Below, piece after piece: positions 1 through 7,988 of a DNA stretch of 27,557 nucleotides. The position numbers and the translations under genes are program-made. Under the pieces are notes generated by a model. It had not been told where the DNA came from. It saw only the letters and a program-made list of their open reading frames with translations, and made no database searches. How positions within the stretch are numbered: position 1 is the first letter of the stretch; every line of letters begins with the position of its first letter. Source of the stretch: JAUWMI01 sp964454265 (GTDB taxonomy: Bacteria > Sumerlaeota > Sumerlaeia > MWCT01 > JAUWMI01); the NCBI GenBank assembly GCA_964454265.1, contig CAYVXD010000046.1, positions 1-27,557 on the forward strand, in the 5' to 3' direction.

Positions 1-308
<308 letters not shown>

Positions 309-387
309 GGGCCTATAGCTCAGCTGTGGTTAGAGCGCGCCCCTGATAAGGGCGAGGTCAGAGGTTCGACTCCTCTTAGGCCCACCA
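309..387 (+). tRNA. ileT: tRNA-Ile (GAT)
   Basis: A full cloverleaf can be folded: acceptor GGGCCTA/TAGGCCC, D-stem GCTC/GAGC, anticodon stem CGCCC/GGGCG with loop CTGATAA (anticodon GAT), T-arm AGAGG-TTCGACT-CCTCT, and an encoded CCA at 385-387. The D-loop is long, at 11 nt. Its place after 16S and before tRNA-Ala is the classical rrn spacer arrangement. Confidence 0.97.
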
Positions 388-553
388 TTCAGGCAGCACG
401 TTTCACTAACAGGTGACCAGGCCGCACGTCCAAAGCTTAGTTAAACGGTGATGGTGAGGTTGTCCTTGCAGCATTGACGTCGCTATTCATGCGCCAGAGG
501 CGCATTCGTGTTTCATCACCCGCCGATTGTCGCTTGCAGTTTGTTACCAGATT

Positions 554-629
554 GGGGCAGTAGTTCAGCTGGGAGAACGCCGCCCTTGCAAGGCGGAGGT
601 CACCGGTTCAAATCCGGTCTGCTCCACCA
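554..629 (+). tRNA. alaT: tRNA-Ala (TGC)
   Basis: A full cloverleaf can be folded: acceptor GGGGCAG/CTGCTCC with one G-T pair, anticodon stem CCGCC/GGCGG with loop CTTGCAA (anticodon TGC), T-arm ACCGG-TTCAAAT-CCGGT, and an encoded CCA at 627-629. The tRNA is intact, but its 3' half (585-629) recurs at 24519-24563. It was therefore most likely the integration target, with its 3' half now supplied by the inserted element. Confidence 0.97.
585..629 (+). repeat. attL-like copy of the tRNA-Ala 3' half
   Basis: This 45-bp segment, from the anticodon loop (cttgcaagg) through the CCA end, is directly repeated at 24519-24563. This copy completes a functional tRNA-Ala, as expected when an element integrates at a tRNA 3' end and restores the gene. 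Confidence 0.85.
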
Positions 630-688
630 CTTATTTTATTGCACTTGCAGACCTTGCTTAACGAACAAGGCATAAGGTGTCGCAGTTT

Positions 689-727
689 AAAGGCGGAGGT
701 CAGCAGTTCAACTCTGAGATCGCCGAC
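689..727 (+). repeat. Degenerate tRNA 3'-half remnant
   Basis: The stretch aaggcggaggtcagcagttc and what follows resembles the tRNA-Ala 3' half (aaggcggaggtcaccggttc) but has decayed T-arm and acceptor sequence and no CCA. The bases after it (tatttatttttgagacttgc) also resemble those after tRNA-Ala (cttattttattgcacttgc), so a tandem duplication or an older integration scar is likely. It overlaps the 3' end of the integrase remnant. Confidence 0.5.
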
Positions 728-1016
728 TATTTATTTTTGAGACTTGCGCTCCTTGCTCCACTAACTGATCATCAGAGATCGTAGTAGAATCGTAGTAACT
801 TTTGTCAGAATCTAGCCCAATTTTGTTGGGATTTTCTATTAGGTGTGCTCCTCTTTTGCCTGCAGTATGAACATAAATCGTCGTTGATGAAATGTTACTG
901 TGGCCCAGCAGGTATCCTGTCTCAACCACATCCCCAGTCAGTTCCTGAATATTAGTTTCAAAAGAATGCCGCAGATGATTATAATGATCTTCAGGGAGGT
1001 CATGGAAATGACAGCC
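708..1016 (-). pseudogene. Tyrosine recombinase (phage-type integrase), C-terminal remnant
   Basis: The minus-strand frame is open from a stop at 1017-1019 down to a TGA at 708-710, about 102 residues. It reads through box II (HLRHSFETNIQ, the H-x-x-R motif) and the C-terminal box with the nucleophilic tyrosine (LLGHSNISSTTIYVHT). A plausible initiator appears only at GTG 929, which lies after box II. The N-terminal arm-binding and core domains and the first catalytic Arg are missing, so this is a broken gene and not a small intact one. Its 3' end abuts the tRNA-Ala att copy, the usual place for an integrase. A tail of about 30 residues after the IYVHT box is unconserved and runs into the tRNA-like remnant. 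Confidence 0.85.
778..797 (+). repeat. 20-bp arm-type repeat, left copy
   Basis: The sequence atcgtagtagaatcgtagta consists of two atcgtagta units. An exact copy lies at 24381-24400 in the same orientation, near the right att copy. Paired short direct repeats inside both ends of an element are typical of integrase arm-binding sites. This copy falls within the integrase remnant's coding tail. Confidence 0.65.
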
Positions 1017-1255
1017 TCAAAACCGACACGTGGGCAGGAGAGCAATTGCTCAGCCTGTGAGACACCTCAGTTAATCCGGCAGGCGCAGTGGATAACTCAT
1101 AAGCGCCACACGGCTGAGGACATCGAATTTCTGGGAAGCAAAGTAGTGCGGAAAATCGATAATTATTTTACTCTGGCCATGGACAGAACCATGGATGAAA
1201 ACCACATTCCTGCCAAAATATTGTGTTCTTTCACTTAAGGTAACTCTAAAAAACT

Positions 1256-1305
1256 ACAGTGGGCCGTGGAGGAATCGAACCTCCAACCTTCTGATTAAGA
1301 GTCAG
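1256..1305 (-). repeat. tRNA-Lys(CTT)-like 3' half, copy A
   Basis: On the minus strand this reads as the 3' half of a tRNA: anticodon arm CTGA-CTCTTAA-TCAG (anticodon CTT), T-arm GGAGG-TTCGATT-CCTCC, and acceptor ACGGCCCA. There is no matching 5' half, so it is not a functional tRNA. It resembles an att scar for elements that target a tRNA-Lys. Copies B (16097) and C (20816) have the same orientation. This copy lacks the palindromic insert they carry. Confidence 0.75.
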
Positions 1306-1562
1306 TTTATTAATACTGAAAAAACTAAACTTACGCATTGCAAGAATTGCACTTACCTCGCTTAAGGCACGCTGGCACCCCGCTCAGGAACGCTCAAGTA
1401 TCGCTAAAGAATGGCAAAAAATGGCAACCTCCTTTTCTGCAATAATAAATACTCTCACGCTCTTTTTTCTTTCAACCTACCTTTAGATTGCAGATTGAAC
1501 CCGACCCTAAGGGCTGTTCCCGAATAAATATAACCAGATCCACAGTAAGATTCTCTCCTGTT
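1306..1562. other. Gene-free debris next to the tRNA-Lys-like scar
   Basis: I see no gene here. At 1411-1428 a doublet of atggcaa units (atggcaaaaaatggcaac) resembles an integrase arm-type direct repeat. It is unrelated in sequence to the atcgtagta doublet at 778. The rest is AT-rich sequence without recognisable coding. Confidence 0.4.
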
Positions 1563-1622
1563 TGCAAATAACTGCAAATTGCTGCATATTGGCGCATTCA
1601 ATTTAGCACAATATTAGCACAG
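1563..1622. repeat. Helically phased 10-bp repeat array, copy 1
   Basis: Four units start exactly 10 bp apart: TGCAAATAAC, TGCAAATTGC, TGCATATTGG and CGCATTCAAT. They are followed by two TTAGCACA units 11 bp apart (1603 and 1614). A close copy lies at 16187-16246. Sites repeated once per helical turn suggest cooperative binding by a recombination or excision factor. That role is inference. Confidence 0.6.
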
Positions 1623-1800
1623 TCCCTTTTAAGAAGTCCTGGTAAGCACTCTATAATGTAAAGGCTTTTCTAATGGATCATAGGAACGGCTTGATCCTGG
1701 TCCGGCGCTCGAGGCTGGGATTGTCCGATAACCAGTAAACGGATAAAAACTGCTCTAAGTCGAATTTCGCCATCGAGTAATAGACATTCTCGTGACATTT

Positions 1801-3852
1801 TTATTCCATTTTTTCGTTCTCATGCAGCGATTTTTCGCTTTGCATACCCTTCATATGCTCCTCAAAGGCACCTGGTTCTACCGCATTTTGAATAAGATTG
1901 CTCCCCGCCTTTTCTTTCTCTGATATTGCCTTCAACTCCTCATCTTTCGTAGCCACGTGAGGAGTAAGGAAGATCAACAGCTCGGTTTTTACTTTTTCTT
2001 TCACGGTTCGCTTGAAAAGATATCCCAACAAGGGAATATCTCCAAGAAGCGGTACCTTCTTGATATTTTCTGTTTTTTGATCCTCAATCAGCCCACCAAT
2101 TACGATTGTCTGTCCGTCTCGAATAGCCACCCGGCTCTCGGCTGAACGTTTTGCGAAGACTGCTGCATTAACCGTCTCAGATATAGGCACTGTTTTCCCT
2201 GTGATTGCAGAGATTTCCGGTTTGACATCCATAATGACTAACCCTTCCGGGTTGATGTGAGGCGTTACTTCGAGAATAATCCCAATATCCTCGTACTCTA
2301 TTGTATTAATAGTTTGCCCGGTTTCGGTTACCCGGGTATTGCGGATGAATGGGACTTCCTCTCCCACTGTGATTATTGCGGTCTGATTGTTGCCGGTGAG
2401 AATGTATGGCCGTGAGAGGACATCCAGCTTTCCCACTTCCTCCAGCGCGCGCAATGTTGCTTCAACATCTTTCTCGATGGTTCTGACAATAAGCCCTCCG
2501 GTTTGATCTGCCACCGCAAAATCGGTCAAGAGCGTAGAGCCTAATCCGCTTTCCCGTATGTTCAGTAATGAGAATTCGACGCCCAAATCAAGCGACTTTT
2601 CATGTGTTACCTCAGCAAGCAAAACTTTTATAAGAACCTGCGGCACGGGTTTGTCCAGATCCGCTAGAATCTCTTTGATTCGCTGAAAGTTTTTCGACGC
2701 AGTCATTACGAGCAATGAGTTGGTATCTTCGTCGGCTTCGAAATAGACCTGTCCCGCAAGGTCAGCTGCGGTCTGGGCCGTGGTCTGGGCTGCGGAAGCC
2801 GATCCACCTCGCCTGGTTTGGCCTCGTTGTGTGGCAGCACCGGTACTTCGTGCTTCCATTTCGCTAAAAAGATTATTGAGCACCTCTTTCAAGTTCTCGG
2901 CTCTGCCATTCTTCAAAGGGTAGATGAAGACAGATTGTTCCTCTTCGGGGTTGGAATCCAGGTCAGTGACCACCTTTTCCACCACCTTCAAAACATCCGG
3001 GGGGCCAGTCACAACCACGCTATTAGTCCGTTCATCGGCCGATGCGATTACCTTCGTTGATGGCCCCCCCTGATCCGATTGTGCTGCCTCTTGGCCGCCT
3101 GGGCCCCTGAATGCCCTCATTCTCTCAAAGACGCCTCCACGTTGCTGCGTTGCTTGCTCCTCTTCTTTGAAAATTTCGTTAATCAGCTTGGCCGTGTTTG
3201 TCGCATCGGAGTATTGTAAGTGAAATACCTTAACCTCGGCTACGGCGGCCATATGCGTATCGAGCGCACGAATGATCTCGACAAGCCGCCGAATATTCGC
3301 CGTAGTATCCGTTAGAATCAGGGCGTTACTGTCTGCGTTTGCTGCCAAGTTGGCGTAGGAGGGGATCAGCGAGGCGAGGTCATCCTTCAGCTTGACCGCG
3401 TTCGCAAAGCGTACGGGGATAACATGAGTAATCAGATCATCGCCCGGTACAATCTCCTCCGGATCATTTCCCGAGCGCACCGGAATGTTCATTACTTTCG
3501 CTTCCGCCAACGAAACGATTCTAAGAGTCCGACCCATCCGGATTGCTGCATAGCCCCGTTCTTTGAGCACCGTATTGATCAGGGAAATGGCTTCTTCCAA
3601 ACTTAGGGGCTGTCGACTGATAACCGTCATCCGACCATCCACATCCACATCTTGTACCACCACAAGACCAGCAACCTCCGAGAGGTATTCGAGCACTGTT
3701 TCCAGAGAAGCCTCCTTGAAATTCAACAAGATTCCTGGGTTAATAGTGTCTGTTGATTTTGAATCCTGTTCCTGAGCGAGTGCGACACCGCTCCAGGATA
3801 GGCTCATCAGCAGCATGGAAGCTGCAAGTATGATTCTGCTATAGTTTCGCAT
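1801..3852 (-). CDS. gspD: Type II secretion secretin GspD
   Basis: Forms the outer-membrane channel of the T2SS. Residues ~1-27 are a signal peptide (MRNYSRIILAASM...ALAQ). Four periplasmic ring domains follow: N0 ~39-115, N1 ~143-200, N2 ~207-300 with a Gly/Gln-rich insert, and N3 ~306-402 with a Gly/Thr/Ala-rich insert. The secretin barrel domain runs ~405-635 and includes the signature VPLLGDIPLLGYLFK (~600-614). The C-terminus is charged and could include a short S-domain. I chose ATG at 3852 because AGAGAGGA lies 8 nt upstream and the signal peptide starts there. A GTG at 3888 would put 12 extra residues before the signal peptide. At 683 aa it has normal GspD length. It is the last gene of the operon, and I see no clear hairpin-plus-T terminator after it. 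Confidence 0.95.
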   Translation of the reverse strand: MRNYSRIILAASMLLMSLSWSGVALAQEQDSKSTDTINPGILLNFKEASLETVLEYLSEVAGLVVVQDVDVDGRMTVISRQPLSLEEAISLINTVLKERGYAAIRMGRTLRIVSLAEAKVMNIPVRSGNDPEEIVPGDDLITHVIPVRFANAVKLKDDLASLIPSYANLAANADSNALILTDTTANIRRLVEIIRALDTHMAAVAEVKVFHLQYSDATNTAKLINEIFKEEEQATQQRGGVFERMRAFRGPGGQEAAQSDQGGPSTKVIASADERTNSVVVTGPPDVLKVVEKVVTDLDSNPEEEQSVFIYPLKNGRAENLKEVLNNLFSEMEARSTGAATQRGQTRRGGSASAAQTTAQTAADLAGQVYFEADEDTNSLLVMTASKNFQRIKEILADLDKPVPQVLIKVLLAEVTHEKSLDLGVEFSLLNIRESGLGSTLLTDFAVADQTGGLIVRTIEKDVEATLRALEEVGKLDVLSRPYILTGNNQTAIITVGEEVPFIRNTRVTETGQTINTIEYEDIGIILEVTPHINPEGLVIMDVKPEISAITGKTVPISETVNAAVFAKRSAESRVAIRDGQTIVIGGLIEDQKTENIKKVPLLGDIPLLGYLFKRTVKEKVKTELLIFLTPHVATKDEELKAISEKEKAGSNLIQNAVEPGAFEEHMKGMQSEKSLHENEKME

Positions 3853-3910
3853 CTGTGTAATCCTCTCTAAAACATGAATGTTAATCACGGGTTACACCCA
3901 TTGATGTATC

Positions 3911-4492
3911 TCATTTCTCAAGTTCCTTTTGTCGCCTCTCTCTTAACCGCTTGAGAATGTCGTCTTCATCACCCTGCGGGGCTGTTTCAGCGCTGGGCGT
4001 CGAGGCGGTGGAAACTCCAGACGACATGGCTGTCGACTCGATAAGATCATTAAACGTGAGCGGTGGTGATGAAATCCCACCCTCCAGATTCTTGCCGACT
4101 TCGGTCTTGGTCAATTTCCCATCTAACTCGTATTCGACGTTATCAAGCGTGATGTTGTGTACCTTTCCCCGAGCAACGGCGTCCCCAATTCTGGCCCTCA
4201 TAGTTTCTCCTGTTCGGAAATTCTCAAAAAATGCGATGCGCTCACTTCCTTGTTCAACAATCCCTTTAAGCACAAAGTAGCTTTCAGGGGCAGGGGCAAC
4301 TTGTTCCTTTGTTTCCTTGGAATCTCTTTCAAAACTCTGGCCACGATTACGAGAGAAGATATTTCGATCCACCAGTATCTTGTAATCACCCCAAAATCCC
4401 CGTTCCTCCTCTTGCTCCTGACCCAATATGGGGCCAGCAAATACGAGGAACAAAAGCGTAAGAACGGAGAATTTGTAAAGCTGCGATATCAT
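3911..4492 (-). CDS. gspC: Short GspC-like T2SS periplasmic linker protein
   Basis: A probable bridge between the inner-membrane platform and the secretin. The N-terminus has one hydrophobic segment (~8-23), a signal peptide or anchor. It is followed by the ILVDRNIFSRN box typical of GspC, and then a homology-region-like beta domain (YFVLKGIVEQGSERIAFFEN, ~72-130). There is no PDZ domain. Instead, a Ser/Thr/Pro linker leads to a charged helix (DDILKRLRERRQKELEK). The ATG overlaps the gspM stop as ATGA, with SD gaggaag upstream. gspD begins 58 nt after its stop. PilP-like proteins are an alternative, but the position beside gspD and the box favour GspC. Confidence 0.8.
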   Translation of the reverse strand: MISQLYKFSVLTLLFLVFAGPILGQEQEEERGFWGDYKILVDRNIFSRNRGQSFERDSKETKEQVAPAPESYFVLKGIVEQGSERIAFFENFRTGETMRARIGDAVARGKVHNITLDNVEYELDGKLTKTEVGKNLEGGISSPPLTFNDLIESTAMSSGVSTASTPSAETAPQGDEDDILKRLRERRQKELEK

Positions 4493-5070
4493 TCCGTACT
4501 TCCTCTTGCCAGATGTTGCGCACTTTCAGCCGATGGAGCCTGTGCTTCTGCAGCAAGATGAAGCGCTGACAGTCGCAATTGGAGCGACAGGTCGTCTGCA
4601 CCTTCCTTGCGGGAACCCAACTGGATCTCCTTAATCTTGAGGGGAAGAGAGGCGGTCTCCACCCGCCAGAGAAACTGACCTACAGAACTCATAGTGCCAG
4701 TCCCGGCAACCATGAATGCAATCTCCTGCAAGTTCCCTTCGCCCACCACACGCTCTGGCTTCACAGAAGAGAGCACGAGTCCGCACTCCTGTGACCAGTT
4801 ACGCACAGCATGCAGCACCTGGCTTTCAGCTTTGGAAGCATCGCTCTCCAGGCCACCTGACACCATTTCCTGCCATTTCTGCTCCATCAGCTTCCTGCGT
4901 TTAAAGAGGCTCGTCGCTTGCTCCATTTCACCAAGCAGGCTCTGCCTCTCGGCCTCCATTTTCGCGCTGCGATCCAGGAACGGCGTCACGATATATCGGT
5001 CGCCCACTAGTATTGCGACCACCATGATCGTAATAATAGCAACGTATCGCTCGCGCTTCGAAAGAACCAC
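4489..5070 (-). CDS. gspM: GspM/PilO-like T2SS inner-membrane protein
   Basis: A probable assembly-platform partner of GspL. It has a short cytoplasmic N-terminus, one transmembrane helix (IITIMVVAILVGDRY...) and a coiled-coil stretch (AKMEAERQSLLGEMEQATSL). A ferredoxin-like periplasmic domain of GspM/PilO type follows (LVLSSVKPER... to ...LQLRLSALHL). I chose GTG at 5070 because AAGGAG sits 8 nt upstream and it lies 4 nt after the gspL stop. The frame remains open further upstream to 5220, but that would place ~50 Arg-rich residues antisense to nothing and inside gspL. The length (193 aa) fits the family. The function comes from fold pattern and gene order, because the primary sequence is weakly conserved. 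Confidence 0.8.
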   Translation of the reverse strand: MVLSKRERYVAIITIMVVAILVGDRYIVTPFLDRSAKMEAERQSLLGEMEQATSLFKRRKLMEQKWQEMVSGGLESDASKAESQVLHAVRNWSQECGLVLSSVKPERVVGEGNLQEIAFMVAGTGTMSSVGQFLWRVETASLPLKIKEIQLGSRKEGADDLSLQLRLSALHLAAEAQAPSAESAQHLARGSTE

Positions 5071-5074
5071 TTCC

Positions 5075-6523
5075 TTACTCCTTATCGACAAAAATAAAAT
5101 TAATGGCGAATGCAACCTCCTGCGAGCTTCTCCCCGTATCTCGCATATAGAGCATCTGAATATCGGAAAAGATCCCGTTTCCCTTGAGCGTATCCAGTAC
5201 TTCAAGGACACTCTTTTCATCCAGGGATTTCCCGGAGATAATACCGCGCATGTCCTCCCGCATAGCGAGGCTTGTGACCCATATTCGCCCCTCTACGGGG
5301 AACGCCAATGTTAATTCTCGAAGGCAATCGAGAACCTTGGGTCTTCCAGTGTACCAGCTCCGGGCAAACGAAACCTTCTGGACGACACTCTGGGCTGCAT
5401 CGATGTCCTCTTGCATCCGTTCCAGACGCATCTTCAATGTAGCAACTTCTTCTTTATCCTTTTGCCAATCCCAAAAGAGGAACAAGCCACACAAAATAAG
5501 TGCCATACCGACGGCCGCAGCCCACAAAGTGCGTCTTCCTGGTACCTTACTCTTTTTCGGACTAATGCGCGAATGAAGAAAATCGACGGTGAGCAGTTCT
5601 CGCCGCGCACCTGCCAGGCCAAGTGCTGCTGCTGCAGCGAACTGACGCCTTTCCGCCTCGCTCGACTGTACCAATTTCTCGTTTACCGATACCGCAATAC
5701 CATCGATAACTTCTACCTTCGGTGAAAGACGCTCGCTCAGGGTTTGCACGGCTTCTGGTACGAGATTTGCTGCATCCCAGACGAACATTTTCACAGGTTC
5801 AGCTGCCCCCCGGCCGTGTGGTAGCATCGAGATGAGACGGCTCACCTCAATGACAAAAGATTCAATGGCACGGTTTTCGGATACTTCCTTCGCGTCCCGT
5901 TGGCCGGAAATTGCTACCGGCAGGTGTTTTAACACGCGGAAATATTTGCCGATTTGAACCACGAATTCAATATAGTCTGGCCTTATGTAAAGTACATACC
6001 GGGATGCGTACTCCGACTGGCTGGAGGCAGATGCGAGAGCTAACGCGGACGAGGTGACTGAAAGAACTCTCAGCCCCGCTGCTTGCGCAGTTGTAACAAT
6101 CTGGTCTATCGTTCGGCGAAGCGCCCCCACAAGAAGCAAGGAGCTGTATTCCGTAGAACTTGCCTCACCCGAATAGTCGATGACCAGGTCATTGAAGTCC
6201 AGTGAAAAGTCCCGCTCAGCTTGTATCTTGAGAATACCCGCAAGCGAATCCGCATTTGTGGGTGGAATGTTTTTCTCCCGGACTATTAGCCATTTCGCAG
6301 GAATACCGAGAACAGCACATTTCGCAGTGAAGCGATTCTCACGTAAAAACTGCCGCAGAAGCTGGCCCAATCTGATCGGTTCATTGAAAGAGACCTCTTG
6401 CGGAAAAACAAATTCGGCTTCACGTTTGACCTCGAATCGTTCTCCATCGAAGCGAAGCTCAACGGCGAGAATTGAACGCTCTTCTAGAGCCAATCCCAGA
6501 ATCTTGCGCGCTCTCGTTATCAT
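5075..6523 (-). CDS. gspL: GspL/PilM-PilN-like T2SS platform protein
   Basis: Couples the GspE ATPase to the inner-membrane platform. Residues ~1-315 form an actin-like (PilM/GspL cytoplasmic) domain, including GLALEERSILAVEL at the start and ALGLAGARREL at its end. A basic linker is followed by one transmembrane helix (~333-352, LWAAAVGMALILCGLFLFW). Then come a coiled coil and a PilN-like periplasmic ferredoxin-like domain (VLDCLRELTLAFPVEGRIWV...). I chose ATG at 6523, which overlaps the gspK stop by one base (TGATG) and has AGAGGA upstream. A TTG one codon earlier is possible. Fusion of PilM-like and PilN-like parts is the normal GspL layout. Confidence 0.88.
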   Translation of the reverse strand: MITRARKILGLALEERSILAVELRFDGERFEVKREAEFVFPQEVSFNEPIRLGQLLRQFLRENRFTAKCAVLGIPAKWLIVREKNIPPTNADSLAGILKIQAERDFSLDFNDLVIDYSGEASSTEYSSLLLVGALRRTIDQIVTTAQAAGLRVLSVTSSALALASASSQSEYASRYVLYIRPDYIEFVVQIGKYFRVLKHLPVAISGQRDAKEVSENRAIESFVIEVSRLISMLPHGRGAAEPVKMFVWDAANLVPEAVQTLSERLSPKVEVIDGIAVSVNEKLVQSSEAERRQFAAAAALGLAGARRELLTVDFLHSRISPKKSKVPGRRTLWAAAVGMALILCGLFLFWDWQKDKEEVATLKMRLERMQEDIDAAQSVVQKVSFARSWYTGRPKVLDCLRELTLAFPVEGRIWVTSLAMREDMRGIISGKSLDEKSVLEVLDTLKGNGIFSDIQMLYMRDTGRSSQEVAFAINFIFVDKE

Positions 6524-7980
6524 CAAGGTATCCTCTGGCTAATGTTCAGCGCTGCTTTATCGAATGAAAGACCAGAACGCAGTGTTGAAATTATTTCTGG
6601 TTCCAGCGGCCAGCCAAGGTGCGTCAGATCCTTCCAATAGAGGAAGCGGGCGGCGTCGTTTCGCGTGTCCAGCACAGTCTTATTGCGCTTGTAAGCCCTT
6701 CCATCCCCGCTCACGCTGACGATGTCGGCGGAGTACTGGAATGAACGCGTTGTGATGTATCTGCCGATTGCAACAGCTTTCTCCTGTGGTAGGGCCTCGG
6801 CAACCCATGCAATAGAGCTTAGATCCGTTTCCTGAGACGCACGTTTTGCGATGAGGGCATCCACATCACTCTCGTCGAGTTCCGGCAGACAGAGAAGCAC
6901 TGCGCGGGAAGCAGTATTCACATTAATTAATCCCATGACATTCTGATCTTGGGTTGTTGTGAGCCGGTCTGCAATTTGTTTGAACTCAGCAATTTCCAAT
7001 CCGGTGCGAAAGTAGAAGTCCATGATGTTTCCAAAAGGACGGCCGCCCCGCACCCGGTCCATGACCTGAAAAAACCTGTCGTCCTTTATGACCTCGCGAA
7101 GAAGATCCGTCAGGGCTCTACCTCTGACGTCGTTGACATTGATGCGCTGCTCTCCGGTCGCGCTCACATTCGGTTCCATGCTGTAAACGGTAACGTAATC
7201 CAGAAATCCGCGGTCAAGCTTTCCATCCTTGTTGTCGGGCGGCTCACTTTCGTCGGCATCATTCTCGTTCGAATCGAGCACGCCATTCCTGTTCGTGTCC
7301 TCGCCATACAAAAGATCAAGGGAGGCCCCCTTAACGAGAAGGACCTCCTCAACTGTCTCGAAAGGAGCATCCTTGCAATAATAAGGGTCCGGAAGAAGCA
7401 GATAGTATTCGCCTTCGGCCCCACCCGGAGAGACCTCACTATCGGCATCCCGCCAATCAATGATGGCGGCGGCCAGTTCGGCTGTCATGCCCGGAAGCTT
7501 CAGCAGCATTTCCATTGGGGCTGAGTTCAGGTTTATTTTGGATGCTTCATCCTGTATCCCAAAGGAGTAAGTGCGGTCATCATCAAAGCTGGGGCGAAGA
7601 ATCCAGAATAAACCTTCCCCAACCTCCACGGCTTCGTAAAGATCTTCACCTTCCAACGCCAAAGGGCCCTCACTATTTCTTACTTGTGCAAGGATAAACT
7701 GCGCCCCACCTCGCGCAACAGCTTCGGCCTGGAGCGATGCGATATAGTTGGCCGAAGCGATAGCCTCTACCCGCATGGAGCGGGAAAAGACAAGAACCAG
7801 GCCTGCAAGCACGAGAACAATCCACATCGTGACAATTAACACGGTGCCGCTTTCCTGGTTTCTGCGCAACGCGAACCACGGCATTCCGTATGGCTGCAAA
7901 GTGCCTTTCCTTCTCGCAAGAATCAGGCGAGCTATTCGTGATTCAAAAGCTTTCATCAGAGTCTTCTTTTGAATGCTCAT
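6523..7980 (-). CDS. gspK: T2SS minor pseudopilin GspK
   Basis: A minor pseudopilin that caps the pseudopilus tip with GspI and GspJ. A basic N-terminal leader ends at a class III prepilin cleavage site (QESG|TVLIVTMW, after residue ~45), followed by a hydrophobic helix lacking Glu5, as is usual for GspK. Helix-hairpin-helix-like segments are seen at INLNSAPMEMLLKLPGM and INVNTASRAVLLCLPEL. Between them lies an acidic region with an EF-hand-like loop (DTNRNGVLDSNE, ~228-239) and a second short DNKDGKLD loop. At 485 aa it is longer than most GspK proteins. ATG at 7980 lies 8 nt after the gspJ stop but has no good SD. The internal ATGs at residues 9 and 33 are alternatives. Confidence 0.92.
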   Translation of the reverse strand: MSIQKKTLMKAFESRIARLILARRKGTLQPYGMPWFALRRNQESGTVLIVTMWIVLVLAGLVLVFSRSMRVEAIASANYIASLQAEAVARGGAQFILAQVRNSEGPLALEGEDLYEAVEVGEGLFWILRPSFDDDRTYSFGIQDEASKINLNSAPMEMLLKLPGMTAELAAAIIDWRDADSEVSPGGAEGEYYLLLPDPYYCKDAPFETVEEVLLVKGASLDLLYGEDTNRNGVLDSNENDADESEPPDNKDGKLDRGFLDYVTVYSMEPNVSATGEQRINVNDVRGRALTDLLREVIKDDRFFQVMDRVRGGRPFGNIMDFYFRTGLEIAEFKQIADRLTTTQDQNVMGLINVNTASRAVLLCLPELDESDVDALIAKRASQETDLSSIAWVAEALPQEKAVAIGRYITTRSFQYSADIVSVSGDGRAYKRNKTVLDTRNDAARFLYWKDLTHLGWPLEPEIISTLRSGLSFDKAALNISQRIP

Positions 7981-7988
7981 TTGGTCGG

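Noticed and set aside
900..1238. 112-residue plus-strand open frame near the left end
   Set aside because: It is antisense to the clear integrase remnant over its first part, has no SD, and its translation is not recognisable.
1256..1305. Functional tRNA-Lys gene
   Set aside because: Only the 3' half is present in all three copies and two are interrupted by a palindrome; no cloverleaf can form.
1563..1622. CRISPR array
   Set aside because: The units are 10 bp, contiguous and without spacers, and no cas genes are present.
4694..5314. 206-residue plus-strand open frame antisense to gspM/gspL
   Set aside because: It is a shadow of the well-supported minus-strand T2SS genes, without SD or family resemblance.
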